A stretch of 64,000 nt of DNA from positions 1 through 64,000 of the forward strand of contig JAHHHB010000028.1 in assembly GCA_019359545.1 (NCBI GenBank), read 5' to 3'. The notes under the pieces were generated by a model. The model was not told where the DNA came from, made no database searches, and saw nothing but the letters and a program-made list of their open reading frames with translations. Of this stretch, positions 8,561 to 15,779 are shown piece by piece. This stretch comes from Desmonostoc geniculatum HA4340-LM1 (GTDB lineage: Bacteria; Cyanobacteriota; Cyanobacteriia; Cyanobacteriales; Nostocaceae). Position 1 is the stretch's first letter. Every line of letters begins with the position of its first letter. A program made the position numbers and the translations under genes.

Positions 8561-10891
8561 CTAACTATTTGAACTAGGAATTTTTGTTTTGGAATTATAA
8601 ATTGACATCAAGCCAACGGTGACTGCTAAGGATAAAGCTGAGGGGACAAAAGGCACCCAAGCACCCCAAATTAATAGACCAAAGCAAGCTACATACAGAA
8701 CACTAGAGGCAACACCAACTGCCAATGCCAACCAGCTAAGTGAAAGGTTTCGCCAAGCTAGGACTCCTCCCACCACAGACCAACCCCAAATCCAGGCCAC
8801 CTCAAGCCACAGCGACCAAACCCGCAGCAATGGACGGCCATCTTCCACAGCACTGAGAATTTGGCTAATCATATGGGCTTGTACCAGGACTCCTGGCATT
8901 TGCTCGTCCAAGGGAACTCCGTAGGGTGTCGGCCAGGTATCTGGAGAATCCCCTCTTGACACCACACCAATCAAAACAATCCGGTCTTTGATAGCATAGG
9001 GATTAACCGGACTAGATAAAAATTTGGTTAGCTTCACCTGTTCGGCGATTTCCTTTGGGGAACGGTAGTTGAGTAAGATTTGACCGCCATTGGCATCAAT
9101 ATTTTGATAGCCACCACTACGAGGGTTCAGATTTGGAAAAACAGTCTTACCTAGCTGCAAATTTCCTTCGGGGGTGAACTTGACTCGAATTCCTGAAGGA
9201 CCCAGATAGAGGGAGGCCAGTTGTAGACTGAATGAGTAGGAGGCAGAACACAATGATGTCGCCTCTTGGTTCATGAATAAAAGATGGCGACGGATAACTC
9301 CATCACGGTCATGAATAAAGTCACTGAATCCCAGATTTGTTGTCGGAATTTCTGGTGGCGGCTGAATACCTCCGATATTGGCTGTGCCATCGCTTCCTTT
9401 ACATATGCCAATCAAGTTGGGAGTTTTTTTCAAACGATTAATTAAATCTGGGTCTTTGGCTTTAAAATCACGGTAGATATCTAAGCCGATCGCTCTAGGT
9501 TGGTACTGACTAAGTTTTTCTAGCAGTTTATTGAGAGATTTTTCGGAAATGGAAGCTCCGATTAAGTACTCACCATTTTTTCTTTGAGTTGCCAAATCAT
9601 CATCGTCAATGGTGATTATCAGCAATCGGGGATCAATTCCTTCTGGTGGACGCAATCGCACCATCTCATCAAAGGCTTGAATTTCTGGATTTTCCAGCAT
9701 TCCCATCAACCTCGCCCCAAAAACCAAGGCTGTAACTGCCACACTCAATGACAAAGCGATACTAAATCTGCGTTTGATCGATGGAGGTGAATTCGGTGTC
9801 TCTTCAATTTCTGTAGACCTTAATTCATCCCAAGTGGGGGGCATCTGGGCTGGATTTTGGCAAATCACTGGTAGCCAAGTCGCACAAGGAAATCGGTCTT
9901 CAAGTCCTTGCAACCGTTCCCGCGCTTGGCGCACAGATTTATATAAAGACTCTCCACTAGCAAAGCCTTGGAGAAAATACTTTAAAAACTCTTGAGCAAC
10001 TTGGTCTGGAACCGGTTCGCGCATGATAATTATCTGAGGAATCTGCAAATCGGCCAATTCTCGCGCCAATCCCAATCCATCGCAGGAATTGAATATAGCC
10101 AGTTGCAAACCATTTTCAATGGCTTTTCTCAGAGCATACTTTAACTCGCCAATGGTCAGACTATCAGTTTTATTCAGGTAAATTCGTCCGCTTTCTCCGT
10201 TTCCTTGACTAGAACTATGTCCGGCAAAGAAGAGAATATCCCAGTTTTTTCCCCAGAGATGTTCAGTTAATTCCTTGCGCTGTGGTTCGACGATAAAAGT
10301 GACTTCGGCATTGCTACACTGTTGCAATAAAGCTCGATCTGCTTGGGTGTCAATTCCTTGACTATTACCAACAATTGCCAAAATGTTGACTAAAGGATTT
10401 GCAGTGCGTGACTTGTGGATGCGATCGTAAGTTGGTGAAGCAAGAGCGATTTCAGCCTTGGGGTAGCGTTCTAATAACTCCCACAAATGCCAGGGTAATA
10501 GCTGTAATTGGCTATTTTCTGTTTGTAAAATTACCCGCACTTCTTCCGTGGACGACAATCTTTCTAACCATTTTTCTCTGACAGAGCGAAATTCCTCCGC
10601 CCGCAGCCAGGTATTAAAGCGTGCCCGCAAAATATGAGAAGTGTTTTCGCAGTCTTGGATCATAGATACATTGGTCACCTGCATTTGCTCAGCATAGAGG
10701 CGATAACGATTGCCTATCTGCCGATAACTAGACTGCCAATGACTGTAGTAGAGCGGCATTTCGGGAAATGGAGGTAATTTCCCTGTGATTTCTGTTGTCG
10801 CACGCTCCTGTTCTTCACCAATTTGGAGGGTAACAGCAAACCCCTGCTCAAAACTACCCTCTCCGAATTTCAGAACTACTAACTTACCCAT
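8561..10891 (-). CDS. CHAT protease-like domain fused to CHASE2 sensor domain
   Basis: This is a 776-residue fusion. Residues about 1-130 are a poorly characterised N-terminus and about 165-345 a CHAT domain, a caspase-like fold. The candidate catalytic pair is visible: His225 in FFAGHSSS and Cys270 in AIFNSCDG. A membrane helix at about 375-396 leads into an extracytoplasmic CHASE2 domain (about 400-690, opening FDEMVRLRP), and three C-terminal helices anchor it. CHASE2 domains sense unknown extracellular cues. Here the output seems to be a peptidase rather than a kinase or cyclase. It lies between the DUF1822 and DUF928 genes. Substrate and stimulus are unknown. Confidence 0.88.
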   Translation of the reverse strand: MGKLVVLKFGEGSFEQGFAVTLQIGEEQERATTEITGKLPPFPEMPLYYSHWQSSYRQIGNRYRLYAEQMQVTNVSMIQDCENTSHILRARFNTWLRAEEFRSVREKWLERLSSTEEVRVILQTENSQLQLLPWHLWELLERYPKAEIALASPTYDRIHKSRTANPLVNILAIVGNSQGIDTQADRALLQQCSNAEVTFIVEPQRKELTEHLWGKNWDILFFAGHSSSQGNGESGRIYLNKTDSLTIGELKYALRKAIENGLQLAIFNSCDGLGLARELADLQIPQIIIMREPVPDQVAQEFLKYFLQGFASGESLYKSVRQARERLQGLEDRFPCATWLPVICQNPAQMPPTWDELRSTEIEETPNSPPSIKRRFSIALSLSVAVTALVFGARLMGMLENPEIQAFDEMVRLRPPEGIDPRLLIITIDDDDLATQRKNGEYLIGASISEKSLNKLLEKLSQYQPRAIGLDIYRDFKAKDPDLINRLKKTPNLIGICKGSDGTANIGGIQPPPEIPTTNLGFSDFIHDRDGVIRRHLLFMNQEATSLCSASYSFSLQLASLYLGPSGIRVKFTPEGNLQLGKTVFPNLNPRSGGYQNIDANGGQILLNYRSPKEIAEQVKLTKFLSSPVNPYAIKDRIVLIGVVSRGDSPDTWPTPYGVPLDEQMPGVLVQAHMISQILSAVEDGRPLLRVWSLWLEVAWIWGWSVVGGVLAWRNLSLSWLALAVGVASSVLYVACFGLLIWGAWVPFVPSALSLAVTVGLMSIYNSKTKIPSSNS

Positions 10892-11063
10892 GACCGTCGC
10901 TATCCCTCTTCCTGTGCAAATTCACAAACCTCTAATGTCTGATGACAAGTTTCAGAAGTGTGTACAGAACTTTTTTGAAAATCCCAAAAAGCCGGTTTAA
11001 ATTTTTAATTAATTAATTTACCACTTATAAATTACCGACAAAGAGGGAAGATAGCTAGATATT

Positions 11064-12032
11064 TTAAATCCGGAAATTTTCGGTAATACTAGTACCATTC
11101 AATGCTACCCTAACGCTAAATTCTTCTCTGGGTTCACCACGAAACTGTAACTGAATGTAATTGTCTGATTTTCTGGATTGAGCATCCAAAAAGACTGCTC
11201 CCGAACTATCTAGAACGGTGAGATGAACTCCTGGTGGTAAGTAAAGTTGACTACCAGTTGCGTGCAACTGGAGGTGGATACTCGTTTCTTGATTCTTTTC
11301 TGGGCTAATTTCCACAATCAACATCACTGGGTGATTCAGAATTTGGATGCCCAAATCAATCAGTTTTGCACGTTTAGTAAATGATTCTGGTTGGTTGAGA
11401 GCATTTAGTTCCACAGTTTCAATACTGCGAAAAGCATAAGCTGGTCTGAGTTCTGGCAGATTCCACAAAGATTCAACAGTCTGCCAGCCCGTCTCAAATA
11501 TACCAGCAAACCACTGACTCAAATTCACCAATGAGGCGAGTGGAGATTCCCGCAGCTGTGCCATATGGTCAATAAATGCTTCCAATGGTTGCAGTTGTCT
11601 TAAAGGTAGTGTTTCATTTGCGACACTAGGCACAAAACCCAACAGCTTCGCTTCTTGGAGCGATCGATCGAATTCAACCACTAAATAACCCACCCGTTCT
11701 TCCCAGGTTTCTGGAGGAATGGAACATATCTGTTGGTGTTGGTGAACAGGGCGACACTCAAGACGACCAACTGAAGGCACTTCTAAGTCAGCTACATTCC
11801 CGCAGAGGCGCATGATGGGGTTCCAGCTGTCACTAGCTGCAAGATCAGTCGGAATATCCATCATCTGCAAATAGTCATTCACCACCCATACAGCTAGAGT
11901 GTTCAGCCGGACTTGCTCTGCTTTTTGAGAATTTGGCTGCTGGTTAGCAAATTGTTGGGCAGTTATGCGAGCTGTTTGGGAAATCGGCAATGTTAAGGTG
12001 AAATCTTCTAGCTGATAGGTGGAGTTATTCAT
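11064..12032 (-). CDS. DUF1822 family protein
   Basis: The 322-residue cyanobacterial DUF1822 protein shows the family pattern: an N-terminal AQQFANQQPNSQKAEQVRLN helix, NTLAVWVVNDYLQMM, central VGRLECRPV and VGYLVVEFD, and a C-terminal beta-sandwich-like part (VHLTVLDSSG, QLQFRGEPREEFSVRVAL). It has no membrane segment or signal peptide. It is the promoter-proximal member of the cluster with the CHAT/CHASE2 and DUF928 genes. The 172-bp gap to the next gene is AT-rich with no terminator. I infer a cytoplasmic partner or regulator of the CHAT protein, but nothing in the sequence proves it. Confidence 0.82.
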   Translation of the reverse strand: MNNSTYQLEDFTLTLPISQTARITAQQFANQQPNSQKAEQVRLNTLAVWVVNDYLQMMDIPTDLAASDSWNPIMRLCGNVADLEVPSVGRLECRPVHQHQQICSIPPETWEERVGYLVVEFDRSLQEAKLLGFVPSVANETLPLRQLQPLEAFIDHMAQLRESPLASLVNLSQWFAGIFETGWQTVESLWNLPELRPAYAFRSIETVELNALNQPESFTKRAKLIDLGIQILNHPVMLIVEISPEKNQETSIHLQLHATGSQLYLPPGVHLTVLDSSGAVFLDAQSRKSDNYIQLQFRGEPREEFSVRVALNGTSITENFRI

Positions 12033-12295
12033 AAGTCAGTCTCTAGTGATCAACGCTGCTATGTACATATCGCCCGTATTCACTAAATTTATGCCACAAA
12101 AAAGAGAATGATTCTTAAAAAATAGAAATGGGGAGGTGGGGAGGTGGGGAGGTGGGGGGATGAGGGGGAAGAATTGTAAGTTTTACTCTAGAATTTCAGT
12201 TTACAATAACTAAGTCAATATTTAAACTCAGGTTCATTTCAGTATTGAAGTTTGCAATGAGTAAAACTTATGATACTGAAGACATCAGGCAAAAT

Positions 12296-13336
12296 ATGGC
12301 TGCAAAAATTCCGGTCACAGTAATCACAGGCTTTTTAGGTAGTGGAAAAACTAGCCTAATTCGTCACCTGCTACAAAACAACCAAGGACGCCGTATTGCG
12401 GTTTTGGTTAACGAATTTGGCGAACTCGGTATTGATGGCGAATTGTTGAAATCCTGTCAAATTTGCCCTGAGGATGGTGAAGGCGACAGTAATATTTTTG
12501 AATTAACTAACGGCTGCTTATGCTGTACCGTCCAGGAAGAGTTTTACCCGACGATGCAAGAGTTGATTAAGCGGCGGGATAGCATTGATTGTATTTTGAT
12601 TGAAACCTCTGGTTTAGCTTTACCTAAACCTTTGATAAAAGCTTTTCGTTGGCAGGAAATTCGCAATGCAGCTACCGTGGATGCGGTGATTACTGTAGTT
12701 GATTGTGCAGCAGTAGCAGCGGGGACATTTGCTAGGGATCCGCAGGCGATCGCACTTCAACGCCAAGCAGATGATAGTCTGGAACACGAAACACCTTTGC
12801 AAGAACTGTTTGAAGACCAACTTGCTTGTGCGGACTTAGTGGTGTTGAATAAAACTGACTTAGTGGACGCCGAAACGAAAGCCAGAGTTGAAGAATTGAT
12901 TAAACAAGAGTTGCCCAGAGTGGTGAAGATTGTCGAAAGCGATTGCTCTCAAATCGATACATCTATATTATTAGGATTCCAAGCCGCAGTCGAAGACAAC
13001 CTAGATTCTCGCCCCAGTCATCACGACACCGAAGAAGACCACGAACACGACGAAGAAATTACTTCAGCCAATTTAATTTTAGATCGTGCCTTTGACCCAG
13101 AAAAGCTGCAACAGCAGTTGCAAACCTTGGCACAAGAACAAGAAATTTATCGCATCAAAGGCTTTGTGGCAGTACCAAACAAATCCATGCGCCTAGTAAT
13201 GCAAGGTGTGGGAACCAGATTTGATAAATTTTACGATCGCCCCTGGCAACCCCAAGAACCCAGACAAACCCGCTTAGTTTTCATCGGCCGTGATTTGAAA
13301 TCTTCAGAAATTGAATCCCAACTCGTAGCTTTATAA
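12296..13336 (+). CDS. cobW: CobW/COG0523 family G3E GTPase
   Basis: This is a P-loop GTPase of the CobW/YjiA metal-chaperone family, 346 residues from the chosen start. Walker A is GFLGSGKTS, the family metal motif is GCLCC, the G-specificity motif is NKTD, and a His/Asp/Glu-rich linker (HHDTEEDHEHDEE) precedes the C-terminal domain. Family members deliver zinc, cobalt or other metals to client proteins. The metal is not set by sequence, and no cobalamin or Zur-regulated genes lie alongside. The ATG at 12296 has AGG at good spacing and matches family N-termini. An in-frame ATG at 12257 and TTG at 12245 are alternatives. Confidence 0.88.
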   Translation: MAAKIPVTVITGFLGSGKTSLIRHLLQNNQGRRIAVLVNEFGELGIDGELLKSCQICPEDGEGDSNIFELTNGCLCCTVQEEFYPTMQELIKRRDSIDCILIETSGLALPKPLIKAFRWQEIRNAATVDAVITVVDCAAVAAGTFARDPQAIALQRQADDSLEHETPLQELFEDQLACADLVVLNKTDLVDAETKARVEELIKQELPRVVKIVESDCSQIDTSILLGFQAAVEDNLDSRPSHHDTEEDHEHDEEITSANLILDRAFDPEKLQQQLQTLAQEQEIYRIKGFVAVPNKSMRLVMQGVGTRFDKFYDRPWQPQEPRQTRLVFIGRDLKSSEIESQLVAL

Positions 13337-13423
13337 ATTTGTCATTGGTCATTTGTCATTGATTATTCTCCCTCATCTCCCCAGTCCCCAGTCCCCAGTC
13401 CCCAGTCCCCACTCCACAAAACT

Positions 13424-13906
13424 ATGACCATTTCTCAAATATTTGACATTGCCAATATTTTCGTTTTGCCTTTTTGGACTTTGATGATTTTGTTGCCAAA
13501 TTGGAAAATCACACAGCGAATCATGGCATCATATCTGCCTTTTGTGCTGATAGCAGGAGTATATTTGTATTTGTTTATCAACAGCGTTACGCCAGAAAAC
13601 GCCCAAGATTTCTCGAATCTGGAATTAGCCAATCTTGCCCGACTTTTTGCAGATGAAAAAGTTATGGCAACGGCTTGGATTCATTTTTTGGTGATGGATT
13701 TATTTGTTGGTCGCTGGATTTATTTGGAAGGTCAAAAAACAGGTGTTTGGACAATTCATTCCCTAGCTTTGTGTTTCTTTGCCGGTCCTCTGGGATTACT
13801 ATCTCATATCTTTACAGCCTGGATATCTCAGAAATTTTTCCCGAAGTTTCCGCAAAATGAAGCGGTGACGGTAGCAGAACAGCAAGTATCATCAACTAAC
13901 AGTTAA
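13424..13906 (+). CDS. ABA4-like family protein (DUF4281), membrane protein
   Basis: The 160-residue hydrophobic protein has about four membrane helices (around residues 5-24, 31-52, 82-100 and 109-133). The family motifs WIHFLVMDLFVGRWIYLEG and GPLGLLSH match ABA4-like proteins. Plant ABA4 is needed for neoxanthin synthesis. Cyanobacterial homologues are of uncertain function, possibly carotenoid-related or photoprotective. It sits 88 bp after cobW on the same strand across a low-complexity spacer, so cotranscription is possible but not evident. Confidence 0.85.
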   Translation: MTISQIFDIANIFVLPFWTLMILLPNWKITQRIMASYLPFVLIAGVYLYLFINSVTPENAQDFSNLELANLARLFADEKVMATAWIHFLVMDLFVGRWIYLEGQKTGVWTIHSLALCFFAGPLGLLSHIFTAWISQKFFPKFPQNEAVTVAEQQVSSTNS

Positions 13907-13925
13907 TAGTAGGGAAACGCATCTT

Positions 13926-14144
13926 ATATCATGTGCGGTTGAAGACTTATCATTAAGGCAGCAGGGGGGCAGAGGAGCTCTTGAGCAGAGGGGAAGGGTT
14001 TTTGGTTTTCTGCATAGATTTCCACAGTCATTGCTCCCCACCCCGCCAAAGCTACGCTTTGTCTCCCCTCCCGAAGAGCGGGGAGGGGTTGGGGGTGGGG
14101 TGCAATGACTTTGGGAATCATAACTAATTATCCGGACATGATAT
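13926..14144. mobile_element. MITE-like element, copy 2, carrying a nested insertion (219 bp)
   Basis: The ends match copy 1 at 619-746: ATATCATGTGCGG at 13926-13938 (one mismatch to the other end) and CCGGACATGATAT at 14132-14144. The left 95 bp and right 30 bp are nearly identical to copy 1. The 91-bp size difference is one internal block at about 14021-14111. Confidence 0.75.
14021..14111. mobile_element. Palindromic element nested in the MITE
   Basis: This 91-bp block is absent from the otherwise matching copy at 619-746. It has its own long imperfect inverted repeat: AGTCATTGCTCCCCACCCC near 14026-14044 pairs with GGGGTGGGGTGCAATGACT at 14092-14110, and the arms are C-rich and G-rich. 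It looks like a second small element inserted into the first. Confidence 0.6.
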
Positions 14145-14204
14145 CACGCGCCAAGTGGTAGTGAATTGCTTGAACGCACCTCAACTAATTGACATGACGT
14201 TCGA

Positions 14205-14777
14205 CTAATTGCATGATTCATCCGCCTCTAAACATTTAATAATACATTCAGTTTTCCCGGATCGACGGCGAATAGAATACAGTCTTGCACAAAAGCTCGT
14301 AATAATAGAAACAAAATCATGCATTAAATCATCAGTCCGCTCGGAAGCTAAATTTACAACTTCTATGTCACGTCCAGTCTGATTTAATAAAACTTTTAAA
14401 TAATTAAACCCTACTCTAGACAATCTATCTTTATGTTCACAAACAATCAAAGAATAATCACTTTTGTTTAACAAATCTATTAACTTTCTTCTATTATCAT
14501 TAACACCACTACCAACTTCTTTAACTATTCTAATAATTTGATATCCTTTGGCAATGCAATAACTTTCTAATCTTTCAGCTTGACTATCCAAATTAGATTT
14601 ATTTTCACTGCTAGATACGCGAGCGTAAATAACAACACCTTTGGTTATTGGATTATCTAACTTTACGATCACAGTTCCACTCGGTAACTGTTCAGCTTTA
14701 AGATCCCCTCGTTTCCACATTCTCCAAGCAGTTTTGTAGCTAACACCAATTGATTTAGCATACTCAGATAATTTCAT
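14205..14777 (-). CDS. tnpA: IS607-family serine recombinase (TnpA), orphan
   Basis: The 190-residue protein has an N-terminal MerR-like helix-turn-helix (LSEYAKSIGVSYKTAWRMWK) and a serine resolvase domain. The catalytic serine lies in VVIYARVSS, and the later EHKDRLSRVGF motif carries the conserved arginines. This order is typical of IS607 transposases. The C-terminal REFCARLY-like segment is present (SFCARLYSIRRRS), so it is near full length. The usual tnpB partner is missing downstream, where a nested MITE lies instead. It may mobilise elements in trans or be a relic. Confidence 0.87.
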   Translation of the reverse strand: MKLSEYAKSIGVSYKTAWRMWKRGDLKAEQLPSGTVIVKLDNPITKGVVIYARVSSSENKSNLDSQAERLESYCIAKGYQIIRIVKEVGSGVNDNRRKLIDLLNKSDYSLIVCEHKDRLSRVGFNYLKVLLNQTGRDIEVVNLASERTDDLMHDFVSIITSFCARLYSIRRRSGKTECIIKCLEADESCN

Positions 14778-14880
14778 TTGAAAAACCTATACGCCACAAA
14801 TAATGTAACACATAAGTCTATATCTGTCAATATATGTCTATACTTTCAGCAAAACTTTTCAATACTTGTATCTAGATAAA

Positions 14881-15117
14881 TTAATGGCGCTCCTCAATAC
14901 GGGCGTTAATTATAGTTACACTTAAAGGTTCTCCCTTAACAGCAAGCGCGTTCCGGAACTGTTTCATACTAGCTAGACACTGTTCTTTTTTTTGCGGAGG
15001 AACCAAACGAGCTACAACTCGATTTTCCTTTAGCAAGATAACTTCTTCTCCTTTAGCTACTTGCTCTACGAGATGTTTTAAATTAAGTGCTGCTTCTTCA
15101 ACGCTAATTTTTAACAC
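14881..15117 (-). CDS. Phd/YefM-type antitoxin, orphan
   Basis: The 78-residue protein matches Phd/YefM antitoxins. ISVEEAALNLKHLVEQVAKGEEVILLKENRVVARLVP is the usual DNA-binding domain (positions about 4-40), followed by a flexible toxin-wrapping tail ending INARIEERH. Antitoxins of this type normally overlap a PIN or Doc/RelE toxin gene immediately downstream. Here the next minus-strand gene is the IS607 recombinase about 100 bp away and no toxin frame is visible. Toxin loss, possibly linked to the IS insertion, is inferred. Confidence 0.8.
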   Translation of the reverse strand: MLKISVEEAALNLKHLVEQVAKGEEVILLKENRVVARLVPPQKKEQCLASMKQFRNALAVKGEPLSVTIINARIEERH

Positions 15118-15195
15118 TTTGTTTTATCTAAACATTAAGAAAGCTTTTTGATGTTTGGTTGTGAGATTTTTCTGTGATTACCTGTCTTGAATCTC

Positions 15196-15311
15196 ATACC
15201 ATTTCTGTTTGAAGATGCGCCTTATAAGACTGATGCAAAACTACACACTGTAGCGGCAATTCATGAATTGCCGCTACGCGAATAGAGCGCAGCCTCATAT
15301 AGAATTGGTAT
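15196..15311. mobile_element. 116-bp MITE-like element, copy A
   Basis: The element is bounded by imperfect inverted repeats ATACCATTTCT and AGAATTGGTAT. At 15250-15277 it contains a perfect 28-bp palindrome (half-site GTAGCGGCAATTCA). By eye the sequence is identical to copy B at 20508-20623, which implies recent movement or conversion. Confidence 0.75.
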
Positions 15312-15356
15312 CAGTAGCATGATTGCATTTTAAACTTTATAGTCAACATATAGGAC

Positions 15357-15490
15357 TCCTATTTGATTTTTGAATAAAAGTAGGTATTTGTAGGGTGCGT
15401 TACGCGAAACGCTAACGCACCAACCCTTGATAATGGTGCGTTACGGAAGCCGTAACACACCCTACGTATCTGTTCAGAATTCAAATAGGA
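15357..15490. mobile_element. 134-bp nested-palindrome element
   Basis: The outer inverted repeats at 15357-15374 and 15473-15490 match at 16 of 18 positions (TCCTATTTGA ends). Inside is a second pair starting GTAGGGTGCGTTACG at about 15390, ending ACACACCCTAC near 15465. The right-end sequence CAAATAGGATTGCTATAG recurs at about 44668, beside a truncated gene. Confidence 0.65.
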
Positions 15491-15644
15491 TTGCTATGGC
15501 TACCTTTGCAGATGACTGAAGCTGTCAATCATCACTAAATATAAGTAACTACTGAGTAATTGTGAGTTTTTATTTTACTGCTAGTTACCCATCTTGTGAG
15601 GAACAAGTTTCTCAGGAGAGGGCTAATTTAGAACACTTTGACGA

Positions 15645-15716
15645 TGGGTGACCTGAGATTCGAACTCAGAACCAGCGGATTAAGAGTCCGATGCTCTACC
15701 GTTGAGCTAGTCACCC
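15645..15716 (-). tRNA. trnK: tRNA-Lys (anticodon CUU)
   Basis: The reverse complement folds as a 72-nt tRNA: acceptor stem GGGTGAC/GTCACCC, D-arm GCTC..GAGC, anticodon loop CTCTTAA (anticodon CTT), T-arm CTGAG-TTCGAAT-CTCAG and an encoded A discriminator without CCA. The variable loop is the short type. It decodes AAG. It lies in a mobile-element-rich patch, but no attachment-site duplication was seen. Confidence 0.93.
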
Positions 15717-15779
15717 ACACGAATAACGATCATAGCAAACTTCTCACAAATGCGCCAGTGCAACAGCCCAAAAAACGAT

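Noticed and set aside
8619..8924. 101-codon plus-strand ORF
   Set aside because: Antisense to the CHASE2 C-terminal membrane region; no independent support.
13924..14121. 65-codon minus-strand ORF
   Set aside because: It lies within the nested MITE and is Pro/Leu low-complexity sequence.
15645..15716. tRNA gene as an attachment site of an integrated island
   Set aside because: No integrase of the tyrosine type and no repeated 3' tRNA fragment were seen nearby.
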